Positions 60,148 through 64,000 of a DNA stretch of 64,000 bases are shown here, piece after piece. The stretch covers positions 124,001-188,000 of the forward strand of contig NZ_JAKNQQ010000004.1 in NCBI RefSeq assembly GCF_022662475.1. The letters run 5' to 3'. The stretch's first letter is position 1; each line of letters opens with the position of its first letter. This stretch comes from Sphingomonas sp. TREG-RG-20F-R18-01. GTDB lineage: Bacteria > Pseudomonadota > Alphaproteobacteria > Sphingomonadales > Sphingomonadaceae. The notes under the pieces were generated by a model. The model searched no databases. It saw nothing but the letters and a program-made list of their open reading frames with translations, and was not told where the DNA came from. The position numbers and the translations under genes are program-made.

Positions 60148-64000
<3,853 letters not shown>

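Overview
The window looks like chromosomal DNA of an alphaproteobacterium of the order Sphingomonadales, most likely Sphingomonas or a close relative. The evidence is high GC, two large TonB-dependent receptors, a plant-type glutamate-cysteine ligase, a Tat-exported M3 peptidase, a PEP-CTERM protein with the sphingomonad-like PEPATW tail, and GC-rich intergenic repeats of the kind common in this group. There is no phage, transposase, integrase, CRISPR array or rRNA. This is core genome with small accessory islands.

Layout. 0-4.9 kb (minus strand): partial gene, truncated acyltransferase remnant, SleB-type wall hydrolase, TonB receptor, small lipoprotein. 4.9-8.1 kb: a cysteine/cystine-like locus (class I amidotransferase hydrolase, serine acetyltransferase, divergent cystine-type symporter) around a perfect 10-bp palindrome. 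8.2-14.4 kb: three modules of NAD(P)-dependent oxidoreductases, each beside its own TetR or LysR regulator, one with two abutting palindromic operators. 14.6-17.1 kb: Tat-exported oligoendopeptidase F and tRNA-Ser. 17.2-23.8 kb: cyclophilin, an Mla-type lipid transport operon (STAS-MlaE, MlaF, MlaD, auxiliary lipoprotein), HAD phosphatase, DUF445 protein. 23.8-32 kb: RND efflux permease and adaptor, penicillin-acylase family enzyme, amidohydrolase. 32.5-38.6 kb: CitE-like lyase; overlapping trio AlkA-unknown-MTA phosphorylase; ferredoxin; RlmB; M28 peptidase; tRNA-Tyr. 38.8-41.7 kb: acyltransferase 3, a hairpin-rich non-coding stretch, Rossmann protein, PEP-CTERM protein, tRNA-Gly. 41.9-47.6 kb: valine degradation operon (mmsA, isobutyryl-CoA dehydrogenase, 3-hydroxyisobutyryl-CoA hydrolase, enoyl-CoA hydratase, mmsB). 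47.8-56.8 kb: PAS regulator, gshA, rsmE, DUF1275 protein, ubiA-like, tldE/pmbA, CysQ-like phosphatase, rluE. 56.9-64 kb: TIGR01782-type TonB receptor and rpoC, whose 5' end lies outside the window.

How the genes work together. The valine operon is a nearly complete route from isobutyryl-CoA to propionyl-CoA. The Mla operon moves phospholipid between membranes. Thiol metabolism recurs: serine acetyltransferase with a cystine-type porter, glutamate-cysteine ligase, MTA phosphorylase and a CysQ-like phosphatase. Several exported hydrolases (M3, M28, penicillin acylase, amidohydrolase) with the TonB receptors suggest scavenging of peptides and glycans.

No clearly unprecedented system was found. 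The best leads are the palindrome-controlled cysteine locus, the hairpin-rich non-coding stretch at 39.9-40.2 kb, and intergenic inverted repeats inside the valine operon. All functions are inferred by reading the proteins; no database search was run.
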